From Halomonas alkaliantarctica (GTDB lineage: Bacteria > Pseudomonadota > Gammaproteobacteria > Pseudomonadales > Halomonadaceae), in the NCBI RefSeq assembly GCF_029854215.1, contig NZ_CP122961.1:2232001-2296000 (forward strand): a stretch of DNA of 64,000 nt, read 5' to 3'. Of this stretch, positions 21,474 through 30,233 are shown piece by piece. Each line of letters opens with the position of its first letter. The stretch's first letter is position 1. The notes under the pieces are model-generated. The model was not told the DNA's origin, made no database searches, and was given only the letters and a program-made list of their open reading frames with translations. The position numbers and the translations under genes were made by a program.

Positions 21474-23180
21474 TTAGTTAAGCGGACATTGGCTAAGTTT
21501 ACCGGCATCTAGATGCCAGTGGTACTCGACCCCAGGCAATGGATTCAGCGAACTAACTTGATGAACAAAGAATATAACCGTTCGATTCCTCAGCCATTTA
21601 TCCAGGGCCGCTGCGATGTGGTTTGCCGTCGCCACATCAACGCCTGCAAATGGCTCGTCAAGAATCACCACTTGAGGGCTAGAGAGCATTAGCCGTGCTA
21701 ATGCCAGACGCCGGCCTTGGCCACCCGATAGCTGCTGGCCTTTTTCGCCCACCGCTGTGGCTAGACCTTTCGGTAGTTGCTCAATCCAGCCATCCAAGGC
21801 CACAGCCCTTAATACCTCCCAGAGCTTGTGATCGCTTGCGGTGGGGTTGGCTATACGCAGGTTTTCAGCAATAGAGGCATCAAACAGATCCACCTGCTGA
21901 GTGAGCATGGCAAAATGATTAGCACGGTTTTCGGCCGAAAGCAGACACGCTTTAACTCCGCCCACCATCGCCTCACCTTGAGTCGCTATTAACCGCCCCA
22001 TCAACACACTGGCTAAAGACGATTTTCCGGCGCCAGAGCTGCCGGTAATCACCGCTCGCTTTCCAGCAGGTAATTGGAGATCAATACACCTTAGCGCAGG
22101 CTCTAATGTTTGTGCATAGCGCAGAGAGAGCTGATTAACCTGGATGGATAGACCAACGTCTTCAGGCAGCGTAACGGCGGCGGCAGCTGGCGATGAGTCG
22201 CCGGTTAATGCATTTAACCGACGCACCGCTGCATAGCTAGCGCCCAGCTTAATAAAGCTAGCGGGTAGTGCAATAAACGCCTCATTCGCTCCCAGCGCTA
22301 TCAGTGCTGCCATCACCAAAATAGGGCCCGGTACCAACTGCTGGCTAAATACCAGACTAGCGAACCACACGACTGCCACTACCATTAATCCGCTGATGAC
22401 ACTCACCAGGCAGTTTATTAACGCTGCCTTACGCCCCAAGCGGCGCTGATTGTTGAACGCTTGCTGCTCTTGAGTCGCGATCATCGTCCGATGCCACTGG
22501 CTCGTTTGATAGCTCATCAACTCAGCCGAGGCCTGCACCTGATCAACCACTAGGCGGCGCAGCGACTGTTGGTCCACCACCTGCTGATAGCTTTGCGTAA
22601 ATCCCCAGGCAGCGGCTAACAGGGTGGCCACTAACCAGAGCAAGCCCAGCGTCAGCGCCATCAGTACGGCGACCCCGGGCAACCAAATGGCCACAAAAAG
22701 CGATACAGCCACCACGCCAAGCAGCGCCACTAACGGTGGCACTAAGAGCCGCAGGTAAAAATTATCCAGGGTGTCGATATCCGCCGTTAACCGGCTCAGC
22801 CAGTCGCTGGCACGCTCACCGTGCAAGCGAGTCTCGTCAAGGCGGGTTAAATAGCCAAATACCCGATAACGCAAGTCGGCTAGCAGCGTTAACACCGTAT
22901 TATGGTTATACAGACGCTCAAGATAGCGCGCTATAGTGCGCGCCAGGGCGAAGAAACGAATGCCGCCACCCGGGACATAAACATCAAGGCGCGCGGGAAT
23001 ACCCAGGGCCAGGGCGATACCGGTCAGAGCACTGGCGGTAATAAACCAACCCGACAACCCCAGCAGCGCAAGCCCTGCCATCAGAGTGACCCACACCAGC
23101 AAAGCGCCCACTAAAAAGCGTTTTCGCCGCCGCACTAGAAGCAGCAGCCAAGGACGAAATTCGCGGTAAATAGCCATCAT
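21474..23180 (-). CDS. cydC: ABC transporter CydC (cytochrome bd assembly, glutathione/cysteine exporter subunit)
   Basis: The product has 568 residues: six membrane helices in the first ~320 residues, then an ATPase domain with Walker A GSSGAGKSS, signature LSGGQGRRLALARL and Walker B VVILDEPFAGVD. CydDC is a heterodimeric exporter needed for assembly of bd-type oxidases in E. coli. It overlaps the cydD stop by 4 nt and is the last gene of cioA-cioB-cydD-cydC. Confidence 0.92.
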   Translation of the reverse strand: MMAIYREFRPWLLLLVRRRKRFLVGALLVWVTLMAGLALLGLSGWFITASALTGIALALGIPARLDVYVPGGGIRFFALARTIARYLERLYNHNTVLTLLADLRYRVFGYLTRLDETRLHGERASDWLSRLTADIDTLDNFYLRLLVPPLVALLGVVAVSLFVAIWLPGVAVLMALTLGLLWLVATLLAAAWGFTQSYQQVVDQQSLRRLVVDQVQASAELMSYQTSQWHRTMIATQEQQAFNNQRRLGRKAALINCLVSVISGLMVVAVVWFASLVFSQQLVPGPILVMAALIALGANEAFIALPASFIKLGASYAAVRRLNALTGDSSPAAAAVTLPEDVGLSIQVNQLSLRYAQTLEPALRCIDLQLPAGKRAVITGSSGAGKSSLASVLMGRLIATQGEAMVGGVKACLLSAENRANHFAMLTQQVDLFDASIAENLRIANPTASDHKLWEVLRAVALDGWIEQLPKGLATAVGEKGQQLSGGQGRRLALARLMLSSPQVVILDEPFAGVDVATANHIAAALDKWLRNRTVIFFVHQVSSLNPLPGVEYHWHLDAGKLSQCPLN

Positions 23181-24850
23181 GAGGCCACCTCTACCAATTC
23201 GCCCTGCTCAAAAGCCAGATGCCGATGAGCGACGGCGATCACGGTCGGATGGTGGGTCGCTATGACCAGGGTGCGTCCCTCTTGAGCGAGCTCAAGCAAA
23301 GCGGCCATAACGAACTGCTCTGTCTCTTGGTCTAAACTTGCCGTCGGCTCATCTAACAGCACCAGCGGTGCATTGCTAAGGTACACGCGTGCGAGGGCCA
23401 GCCGCTGGGCTTGGCCACCCGACAACCCCACTCCTCGCTCGCCGATTAACGTATCCAGCCCCTCGGGAAGCTGTGTTAACAGCGGCCCGAAACCAGCGCG
23501 CTGCAGTGCGGCGAGCATTTCTTCGCGGGTAGCCGCAGGGGCCGCCAAGCGTAGGTTATCAATCAAGCTGCCATGCAGAAGGCAGGGCTGCTGATCCAGC
23601 CAGGCAAAGTGGCTCTCTGCTTGTCGACGGTACTCGCCGGCGCTTGGAGCGATGAAACCCGCAAGCAATGCCAGCAGCGTAGACTTCCCGCTTCCGGAAG
23701 TACCGCTGAGCGCCACTACTTCACCATGTAGAACCGTGAGATCGATAGGACCAATCACTTGGCCGCGGCTAGGGTAAGCAACGCAAGCAGCTGTTAATTC
23801 AATAGCTGAGCTAGCCGACAGCGGAGTCAGATAACGTTGTTCGCTCATCAAGCTTGGCTGATTGAGGATATTCACCACGCTTTCGGCGGCACCTAGTGCC
23901 GCCGCGCGATCATGGTAGTGCTGGGAAAGCGTACGTAAGGGCTGAAAAAATTCAGGCGCGAGCAGCAACACCGCTAGGCCCGAAAAAAGCGTCAACGATG
24001 TTGACGGCCCGTACTCGATGTAGCCAAGCAGGCCGAAACCGACATACATGGCCACAACCGCAATCGCGACCGAGGAGAAAAACTCCAGCACTGCCGATGA
24101 GAGAAAGGCCAAGCGAAGAGTACGCATGCTAAGACGCCGATAGCCGTCGGTGGCATACCACACATCCTGCTGGGCAGCTGACGTTCGACCGAATAACTGC
24201 AAGGTCGTCATGCCACGCACTCGATCAATAAAATGCGCAGACAATCGCGATACCGCAACAAACTGATCGCGATTAAGGCGTTCCGCGCCCATGCCAACCA
24301 GTGCCATAAACAGCGGAATAAGCGGTGCAGAAAGCAGTAGGAAAAGCGCCACCAGATAATCCAGCCAACCCGCCACCGCCAGTATCAATAGCGGCAAGCA
24401 GAGCGTAATTCGCAGCTGGGGGTAAAAACGCGCGAAATAGCCTTCCAGCGCCTCTATGTGCTCAACCGCCTGATTGGCCAGAGAGCCGCTGTGCTGACTG
24501 GTAAGCCAAACCGGGCCTAAGACCGACAGTTTATCCAACATCTGAGCTCTGGCACGCTGTCGAATTCGCAGGCCTGCTTCCAGGCTTAACGTTTCATGCC
24601 CCCACTGAAAGGCAGCGCGTAATAGCACACAGGCCACGAGCAGGGAGAATATCGGTAATAGAGCGCTGGGTGGTCGACCGTGCACTACGAGCTGATCAAT
24701 AAGCCAAGCCAGACCAACCACCACAACAATCGTTTGACTACCTGCCAGTACGCCGCAAAGCGCTGAACCTAGCAGGCGTTTGCGCTCTCCCTTAGCCAAC
24801 GTTTGCAACCAACTGCGCGGCGTAAGAGAAAGCGCTTCTTCAGTTACCAT
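23177..24850 (-). CDS. cydD: ABC transporter CydD (cytochrome bd assembly)
   Basis: The product has 557 residues with a type-1 exporter membrane domain followed by an ATPase: Walker A SGTSGSGKSTLL at about residue 375, signature LSGGQAQRLALARV, Walker B LVLLDEPTASLD. It partners CydC, with which it overlaps by 4 nt. It begins 3 nt after the cioB stop, so the oxidase and its assembly factor are one transcription unit. Confidence 0.92.
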   Translation of the reverse strand: MVTEEALSLTPRSWLQTLAKGERKRLLGSALCGVLAGSQTIVVVVGLAWLIDQLVVHGRPPSALLPIFSLLVACVLLRAAFQWGHETLSLEAGLRIRQRARAQMLDKLSVLGPVWLTSQHSGSLANQAVEHIEALEGYFARFYPQLRITLCLPLLILAVAGWLDYLVALFLLLSAPLIPLFMALVGMGAERLNRDQFVAVSRLSAHFIDRVRGMTTLQLFGRTSAAQQDVWYATDGYRRLSMRTLRLAFLSSAVLEFFSSVAIAVVAMYVGFGLLGYIEYGPSTSLTLFSGLAVLLLAPEFFQPLRTLSQHYHDRAAALGAAESVVNILNQPSLMSEQRYLTPLSASSAIELTAACVAYPSRGQVIGPIDLTVLHGEVVALSGTSGSGKSTLLALLAGFIAPSAGEYRRQAESHFAWLDQQPCLLHGSLIDNLRLAAPAATREEMLAALQRAGFGPLLTQLPEGLDTLIGERGVGLSGGQAQRLALARVYLSNAPLVLLDEPTASLDQETEQFVMAALLELAQEGRTLVIATHHPTVIAVAHRHLAFEQGELVEVAS

Positions 24851-24853
24851 GAA

Positions 24854-25855
24854 TCAGTGGTATCCCTCGCCTACACGCACTTTGCCGCGGAATACCCAAT
24901 AGGTCCAGGCGGTATAGGTCAATATAATCGGGATAACGAACACCATACCTACTAGCAGGAACAGCTGTGACTCCGGCGAGGAAGCAGCATCCCAAAGGGT
25001 ATAATCCGGCGGTACGATCACCGGCCATTTACTTACAATCAGGCCTAGATAGGTGAAGACATAAATGCCGATAGTGGCCAGGAAAGGCACCCCTTCACGA
25101 CGTTTCTGTACCGAACGGAAGACCACAAAAGCACAGGCCAAGGCAGCAAATGGAAAAACCCAAATTAGTTGAATATTGCCGAACCAGCGCTCCCACACCC
25201 TAGGATTAACAAACGGCGTCCAGAGGCTAATCACGGCGAAAACAAACAGCACCAGCGCCAGCAACAGCGGAGTGATTTTATAGGCCCAATCCTGCACATG
25301 GCCCTCTGATTTGAGGATTAGCCACGTCGCCCCTAGCAGCGCGTAGCCTGCCATCAGGCCAAGCCCCGTCAGCACTGAGAACGGCGTTAGCCAGTCAAAG
25401 GCACCGCCCACATAGGCGAAATTCTCAACCGGAAAGCCCTGGATATAGGCCCCTACCACGGCACCTTGTGCAAAGGCGGCAACCGCCGACCCCCAGCAGA
25501 AAGCGCGGTTCCACCAGCGGCGGTTACGGCGGGATTTAAAGCGAAACTCAAAGGCCACGCCGCGGAAGATCAAGCCTGCCAGCATTAAGAAGACGCCGAT
25601 GTAAAGAGCGGGCAAGAACACTGAATAAACCAGCGGGAAAGCGCCCAGCAAACCAGCGCCACCTAGCACCAGCCATGTTTCGTTGCCATCCCATATTGGC
25701 GCCACCGAATTCATCATCACATCCCGGGCATCCTCATCGGGAGCAAAGGGGTAGAGAATGCCCAACCCCAAATCAAATCCGTCCATCAGCACATACATCA
25801 TGATGCCGAAACCGATGATGAAGGCCCAAACTAACGTTAGATCAAACATTTCCAT
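24854..25855 (-). CDS. cioB: Cyanide-insensitive/bd-type quinol oxidase subunit II
   Basis: The product has 333 residues, all membrane, about 8-9 helices. The N-terminus FDLTLVWAFIIGFGIMMYVLMDGFDLG and the DGNETWLVLGG motif are typical of CydB/CioB. The subunit completes the bd-type terminal quinol oxidase with CioA. It lies 2 nt downstream of cioA. No small CydX-like gene was seen between cioB and cydD, where only 3 nt are free. Confidence 0.95.
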   Translation of the reverse strand: MEMFDLTLVWAFIIGFGIMMYVLMDGFDLGLGILYPFAPDEDARDVMMNSVAPIWDGNETWLVLGGAGLLGAFPLVYSVFLPALYIGVFLMLAGLIFRGVAFEFRFKSRRNRRWWNRAFCWGSAVAAFAQGAVVGAYIQGFPVENFAYVGGAFDWLTPFSVLTGLGLMAGYALLGATWLILKSEGHVQDWAYKITPLLLALVLFVFAVISLWTPFVNPRVWERWFGNIQLIWVFPFAALACAFVVFRSVQKRREGVPFLATIGIYVFTYLGLIVSKWPVIVPPDYTLWDAASSPESQLFLLVGMVFVIPIILTYTAWTYWVFRGKVRVGEGYH

Positions 25856-25857
25856 GT

Positions 25858-27273
25858 CTAGCTCCTCACCGGGTCAACGTCATCGTCAAAAGGTGTATGT
25901 GCCGCCGACATAGGCCGCATTGGGCGTTTGAAGTTCTCGTCGGTGGTATCGCGCTCCTCTTCCGGTAGCATGCCGTTGCGAACCACTCGCGTGAGGTAAT
26001 AAATGCCCGCGTAAAACACCACACCGTAAACCAATGCATAGCCAATCAGCGTAAACAGGGCCATAGGGCCAGTGAGCGAGGGTGTTAACCCCTCGGCATG
26101 GGTCATCATGCCGTAAACCAGCCACGGGGAACGACCTGACTCTGTAACGATCCAGCCCGCCAGAACAGCAACAAAGGGCATGGGAATCATTGCCGTCAGG
26201 CCTTTTAAGAATAGCCGCTTGTCATAGATACGCCCTTTGCGGCGCAATACCAGTCCCGTCAGCGCCACCGCAATCATTAGCAGACCAATCCCTACCATAA
26301 CTCGGAAGCCCCAGAAGACGATCAGCACTGGCGGCTGCTCTTCAGGCGCCGCTTCACTAATCCCTGGCACTTCCCCATCAATAGAGTGAGTCAAGATAAT
26401 GCTGGCCAGGTTCGGAATAGCCAGCTCAAAGTGGTTGGTTTGTGCTTCCTGATCAGGAATGGCAAACAGCAGCAGCGGCACATTGCCAGAGGTTTCCCAG
26501 TGCCCTTCCATGGCAGCCACTTTAGTCGGCTGGTGCTCCAGGGTGTTTATGCCATGAAAATCGCCGATGACTGCTTGAGTCGGCGCCAAAAAAAGCAGCA
26601 GCCATAGACACATAGATAGCGCGCGGCGATTCGCGTCCGGGTCTCGATCACGCAACAGAAACCAAGCGCTCACCCCAGCGACAACAAAACCCCCTGTCAA
26701 AAACGAGGCAACAGCCATATGCATAAAGCGGTAAGGAAACGACGGATTAAAGATCGCCTCGCTCCAAGAGGTCACGTGGAAGCGGAAATCAACTAACTCT
26801 ACGCCCGCAGGGGTATGCAACCAGCTATTAGCGGATAGAATCCAGAAAGAAGAAATAAAGGTACCCACCGCCACCATAATGGCAGCAAACAAATGAACCC
26901 CTTGAGGCACCTTACCGCGGCCGAATAGCAGGACGCCCAAGAAGGCTGCCTCTAAGAAAAACGCGGTGACGACTTCATAGCTGAGCATTGGGCCGAGGAA
27001 ATTCGAAGAGGCCTGGGAAAAGTTGCTCCAGTTAGTGCCAAACTGGAATGACATGACGATGCCAGACACCACCCCCATCCCAAATACAACGGCAAACACC
27101 TTTGTCCAGAATAGCGAGAGGCGATCCCACGCAGGGTTCTTCGTCTTAAAAAACAGACCATGAAGCAGCGCTATGTAAGACGCAAGGCCAATAGTAAACA
27201 CGGGGAAGATTGCGTGAAACGACACAACGAATGCGAATTGCAATCGCGATAATACGAGCGGATCAAGTTCCAT
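25858..27273 (-). CDS. cioA: Cyanide-insensitive/bd-type quinol oxidase subunit I
   Basis: The product has 471 residues with about nine membrane helices. It starts LSRLQFAFVVSFHAIFPVFT with the haem b595 histidine, and carries the GDFHGINTLEHQPTKVAAMEGHWE block (quinol site and Q loop) and FRVMVGIGLLM with the haem methionine region. The short Q loop and the PFR-independent sequence pattern match the CIO subfamily (CioA of Pseudomonas) rather than E. coli CydA. It oxidises quinol and reduces oxygen without proton pumping. The start at 27273 has a clear TAGGAGAG ribosome site. Confidence 0.94.
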   Translation of the reverse strand: MELDPLVLSRLQFAFVVSFHAIFPVFTIGLASYIALLHGLFFKTKNPAWDRLSLFWTKVFAVVFGMGVVSGIVMSFQFGTNWSNFSQASSNFLGPMLSYEVVTAFFLEAAFLGVLLFGRGKVPQGVHLFAAIMVAVGTFISSFWILSANSWLHTPAGVELVDFRFHVTSWSEAIFNPSFPYRFMHMAVASFLTGGFVVAGVSAWFLLRDRDPDANRRALSMCLWLLLFLAPTQAVIGDFHGINTLEHQPTKVAAMEGHWETSGNVPLLLFAIPDQEAQTNHFELAIPNLASIILTHSIDGEVPGISEAAPEEQPPVLIVFWGFRVMVGIGLLMIAVALTGLVLRRKGRIYDKRLFLKGLTAMIPMPFVAVLAGWIVTESGRSPWLVYGMMTHAEGLTPSLTGPMALFTLIGYALVYGVVFYAGIYYLTRVVRNGMLPEEERDTTDENFKRPMRPMSAAHTPFDDDVDPVRS

Positions 27274-27440
27274 TTCACTCTCCTAAGACCTGAATCGGCA
27301 TCCCATGGATGGGTTAAAACAAGCTTAGTAGAGCCTTTATGGCACGACACTTCTAGTTATAAGCACTAAGCTTATTTCTTTACGCTTTTTTACTTTATCT
27401 GCATTCTTTACGCTTTCAGAAAACATTCACCAGTGCCCCT

Positions 27441-27479
27441 CTTGGACAATCATTGTACTATAACTTCCAGATGTCCAAG
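27441..27479 (-). promoter_or_regulatory. Candidate promoter and inverted repeat upstream of cioA
   Basis: On the minus strand TTGGAC (27474-27479) and TACAAT (27452-27457), 16 nt apart, form a plausible sigma-70 promoter about 180 nt before cioA. A perfect 8-base inverted repeat, CTTGGACA and TGTCCAAG (27441-27448 and 27472-27479, 23 nt apart), brackets it. The arms could bind a dimeric regulator. The leader down to 27273 holds no gene. Confidence 0.4.
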
Positions 27480-27534
27480 ATGAGTCGCATTGCCGCACCG
27501 ATTGCCATAGACGCTCACTATGAAGAGATAAGCA

Positions 27535-28512
27535 CTATCGAGACATGATGACGATACTGACCATATAGCCGGTGTACGCGATAAATAGCGCCAGCAGAAC
27601 CCCCCCTTCCAAACGATTAATGCGCCTTGGGCGGCCACGCCAGGAAAACGCAAACAGTAGCATGAGAAGCGTCATGCCAGTCATCACGCTCCAATCGCGC
27701 ACCAGCACCTCTCGACCTGCATCAATGGGCGCAATCACGCCTGCGAGCCCAACCACCGCCAAGCTATTAAACAAGTTGGAACCGACCACGTTGCCCAGCA
27801 CCATATCGTGCTCTTTCCGACGCAGTGCCGTAATAGAGGATGCAAGTTCGGGCAGTGACGTACCAATGGCGACCACGGTCAAACCAATAATCAAATCGCT
27901 CACACCGAAGCGCACCGCAATTTCAACCGCTCCCCATACCAGCAGACGCGAGCTGCCGATTAGCAGCACCAGACCCACTAGCGTCCATATAATGGCTTTA
28001 CCCCGGGACATCGGTTTGCTATCCAAGGTTTCCGCTACTTCAGCTACCAGCGCATCTTCGGGCTGATTGCGCGAGCGAGCTATACTTACAACGATAAAAA
28101 CAGCCAACGCCAGCAAAAGACACACGGCCTCCCAGCGCGCGACAAATCCGTCCAGTAGCATCAAGCCCGTCGCCAGCATGACCAGCATCAATATCGGCAT
28201 CTCTTTACGAATAACGCTAGAATGCACCGACAGCGGGGCAATAAGCGCTACCAAGCCGAGAATCAAACCGATATTGGCAATATTTGATCCGTAGGCGTTA
28301 CCGACTGCCAGACCTGGATTCCCGTCCATCGCCGCCAGCACTGACACCATCATTTCTGGCGCCGAAGTACCAAAACCGATAACCAACATCCCGATCAACA
28401 GTGGTGACAAGCCCAGCCAACGCGATGTTGCCGCAGCGCCGTCGATAAACTTCTCGGCACTCCAAACCAAGAGGATTAATCCAAATACAACCGCTAATGT
28501 GGGAAGTAGCAT
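27535..28512 (-). CDS. Sodium/calcium exchanger family (CaCA) protein, YrbG-like
   Basis: The product has 325 residues, about ten membrane helices in two homologous halves. The two alpha repeats are visible: GFGTSAPEMMVS followed by GNAYGSNIANIGLILG in the first half, and AIGTSLPELASS followed by GNVVGSNLFNSLAVVG in the second. The family exchanges Na+ or H+ for Ca2+ or K+ across the inner membrane; the ion here is not known. The start has AAGGAAATGGA upstream. It is a single gene between cioA and the divergent pqiA. A terminator after 27535 was not recognised. Confidence 0.88.
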   Translation of the reverse strand: MLLPTLAVVFGLILLVWSAEKFIDGAAATSRWLGLSPLLIGMLVIGFGTSAPEMMVSVLAAMDGNPGLAVGNAYGSNIANIGLILGLVALIAPLSVHSSVIRKEMPILMLVMLATGLMLLDGFVARWEAVCLLLALAVFIVVSIARSRNQPEDALVAEVAETLDSKPMSRGKAIIWTLVGLVLLIGSSRLLVWGAVEIAVRFGVSDLIIGLTVVAIGTSLPELASSITALRRKEHDMVLGNVVGSNLFNSLAVVGLAGVIAPIDAGREVLVRDWSVMTGMTLLMLLFAFSWRGRPRRINRLEGGVLLALFIAYTGYMVSIVIMSR

Positions 28513-28859
28513 TCCATTTCCTTCAAGACATAATTATTGGCACTGTTTGCAGATTTGTATCTAAATACCACTTTATAGGAGAGGCAGTAAGATACTATGG
28601 CTAGCAACCTTAACCATCCTATTGAGATACTTTAGTGAGGAATTAACCTGACAGAACAGTATGCGGCCATTATGATCGAATTTAACCGCTCGTCACTGCG
28701 CCGCAGCATCGTTGTCTAAACTAACGCTTTGGTCAAGCAACTAACCTACGTTTTTGAACATTTTTTTCAGCGACATAGGCTTATAAAATGCGCATTTGGC
28801 AACCTAATCCGCCACATCCTAGTAGTTTTGCTAGGTGTTAGCACTGAGAGTTTTGGTTT
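28513..28859. other. Intergenic region between the CaCA exchanger and pqiA
   Basis: A 347-nt gap. A TATAAA at 28782-28787 could be the -10 of a promoter for pqiABC, without a convincing -35. A short CCTAG/CTAGG inverted repeat lies at 28818-28835. No RNA gene or longer frame was recognised. Confidence 0.4.
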
Positions 28860-30233
28860 TTGCTACCCCAACAATTGATTAAACGCCGTACATTACCGGT
28901 CAACGCCCCCCTCGTTGACCGCTTGCCACCTGAGGCTAGAACTCAGCGACGGCGTTTGCGTGCCTGTCATGAATGTGACTGGGTGTCGGCGCTGCCACCG
29001 TTAAACTCTGGCGAGAAAGCAAGCTGCCCGCGCTGCTCACATGTTTTAGTTAAACGCCACCGCTACCCAGCGCAGCGCAGTATGGCCCTAGCCATCGCCT
29101 CACTTATCGCCCTTATGGTAGCGGTGTCGTTTCCATTTATTAGCTTTACGGTCAGCGGAGTAAGTAACCGCATTGAGCTGACCCAGACCGCTACCGCACT
29201 GATTGGCTTTCACCAGCCGGTGGTCGCTATTGCCGTCATTATGACCATTGTCGTACTCCCTGCGGTCTACCTACTCGGCGTCTTTTGGCTTCAGTTTGGG
29301 CTACTCCGCGATCGCCCCCTACCCTATAGTCGTGATATCGCACGGTCACTGGCGCACTTAACGCCATGGATGATGGCCGATGTCTTTATTATCGGCGCTC
29401 TGGTGAGCCTGATAAAGATAGCCGGGATGGCCGACGTTGAAATAGGCATTTCCTTTTGGGCATTCTGTGCGTTTGCACTTCTACTATTAATGACGACCCA
29501 ATCCCTGGATGCCGATTGGATGTGGTTCTCACTAGAGGGAGAACCACTGGCCCCCGAAGGCACTCAAACAGGGCTTCCTGCTGGCGACCAAGGTCTAACG
29601 GGCTGCCCAACTTGCGGGCTGATCAACCGGCTATCGCCGCAGGGTCGCGGTCACTGTGTTCGCTGCCATGAAAAGCTTCATCAGCGACTGCCTCATAGCT
29701 TACAGCGCACCTGGGCACTTCTCGGCGCATCGGCCATCATGTACATTCCTGCCAATGTATACCCCATTATGACGACCACCAGCTTGGGCAGCTCCTCACC
29801 TTCAACCATTATTGGCGGCGTTGTTCAACTGATCCAGATGGGCTCATGGCCAATCGCTGCGATTATCTTTATCGCCAGCGTGATCGTTCCGGTCGGCAAA
29901 TTGGTGGCATTAATCTGGCTGTGCTTAGTGGTTCGACGTAGCAGCGTATTAAATGCCCAAAGCCGCACTCGTCTGTATCGCTTAACGGAATTTATTGGCC
30001 GTTGGTCAATGGTCGATGTTTTTGTGGTGGCCATATTAGTGGCCCTGATTCGCGCAGGTTCCTTGATGTCAATTACGCCGGGGCCGGCGGCACTCGCTTT
30101 TGGCTCGGTGGTGGTATTAACCATGCTGGCAGCAATGACATTTGATCCACGCTTAATTTGGGACACCCCGCCTCCACCTCGCCACTCTCTTCTTCGCCGT
30201 AAAGCGGCCACCAAGGAATCTGTTGATGGCTAA
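28860..30233 (+). CDS. pqiA: PqiA-like inner-membrane protein (paraquat-inducible protein A)
   Basis: The product has 457 residues, in two repeated halves of four membrane helices. Each half is preceded by a zinc-ribbon-like pair of CxxC motifs: C36-x-x-C39 with C56-x-x-C59, and CPTC with CVRC near residues 243-263. In E. coli PqiA works with the MCE protein PqiB in lipid transport across the envelope. The start used is a TTG at 28860 with GAGAG about 10 nt before it; no ATG or GTG fits before the first CxxC motif. The last 8 nt overlap the pqiB start. Confidence 0.9.
   Translation: MLPQQLIKRRTLPVNAPLVDRLPPEARTQRRRLRACHECDWVSALPPLNSGEKASCPRCSHVLVKRHRYPAQRSMALAIASLIALMVAVSFPFISFTVSGVSNRIELTQTATALIGFHQPVVAIAVIMTIVVLPAVYLLGVFWLQFGLLRDRPLPYSRDIARSLAHLTPWMMADVFIIGALVSLIKIAGMADVEIGISFWAFCAFALLLLMTTQSLDADWMWFSLEGEPLAPEGTQTGLPAGDQGLTGCPTCGLINRLSPQGRGHCVRCHEKLHQRLPHSLQRTWALLGASAIMYIPANVYPIMTTTSLGSSSPSTIIGGVVQLIQMGSWPIAAIIFIASVIVPVGKLVALIWLCLVVRRSSVLNAQSRTRLYRLTEFIGRWSMVDVFVVAILVALIRAGSLMSITPGPAALAFGSVVVLTMLAAMTFDPRLIWDTPPPPRHSLLRRKAATKESVDG

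Noticed and set aside
24851..24853. cydX-like small gene between cioB and cydD
   Set aside because: Only 3 nt separate the two genes, so there is no room; CIO-type oxidases may lack this subunit.
28597..28635. 12-residue peptide (possible leader) before pqiA
   Set aside because: The AGGAG stretch is about 15 nt away from the ATG, too far, and the peptide has no repeated or regulatory codon pattern.
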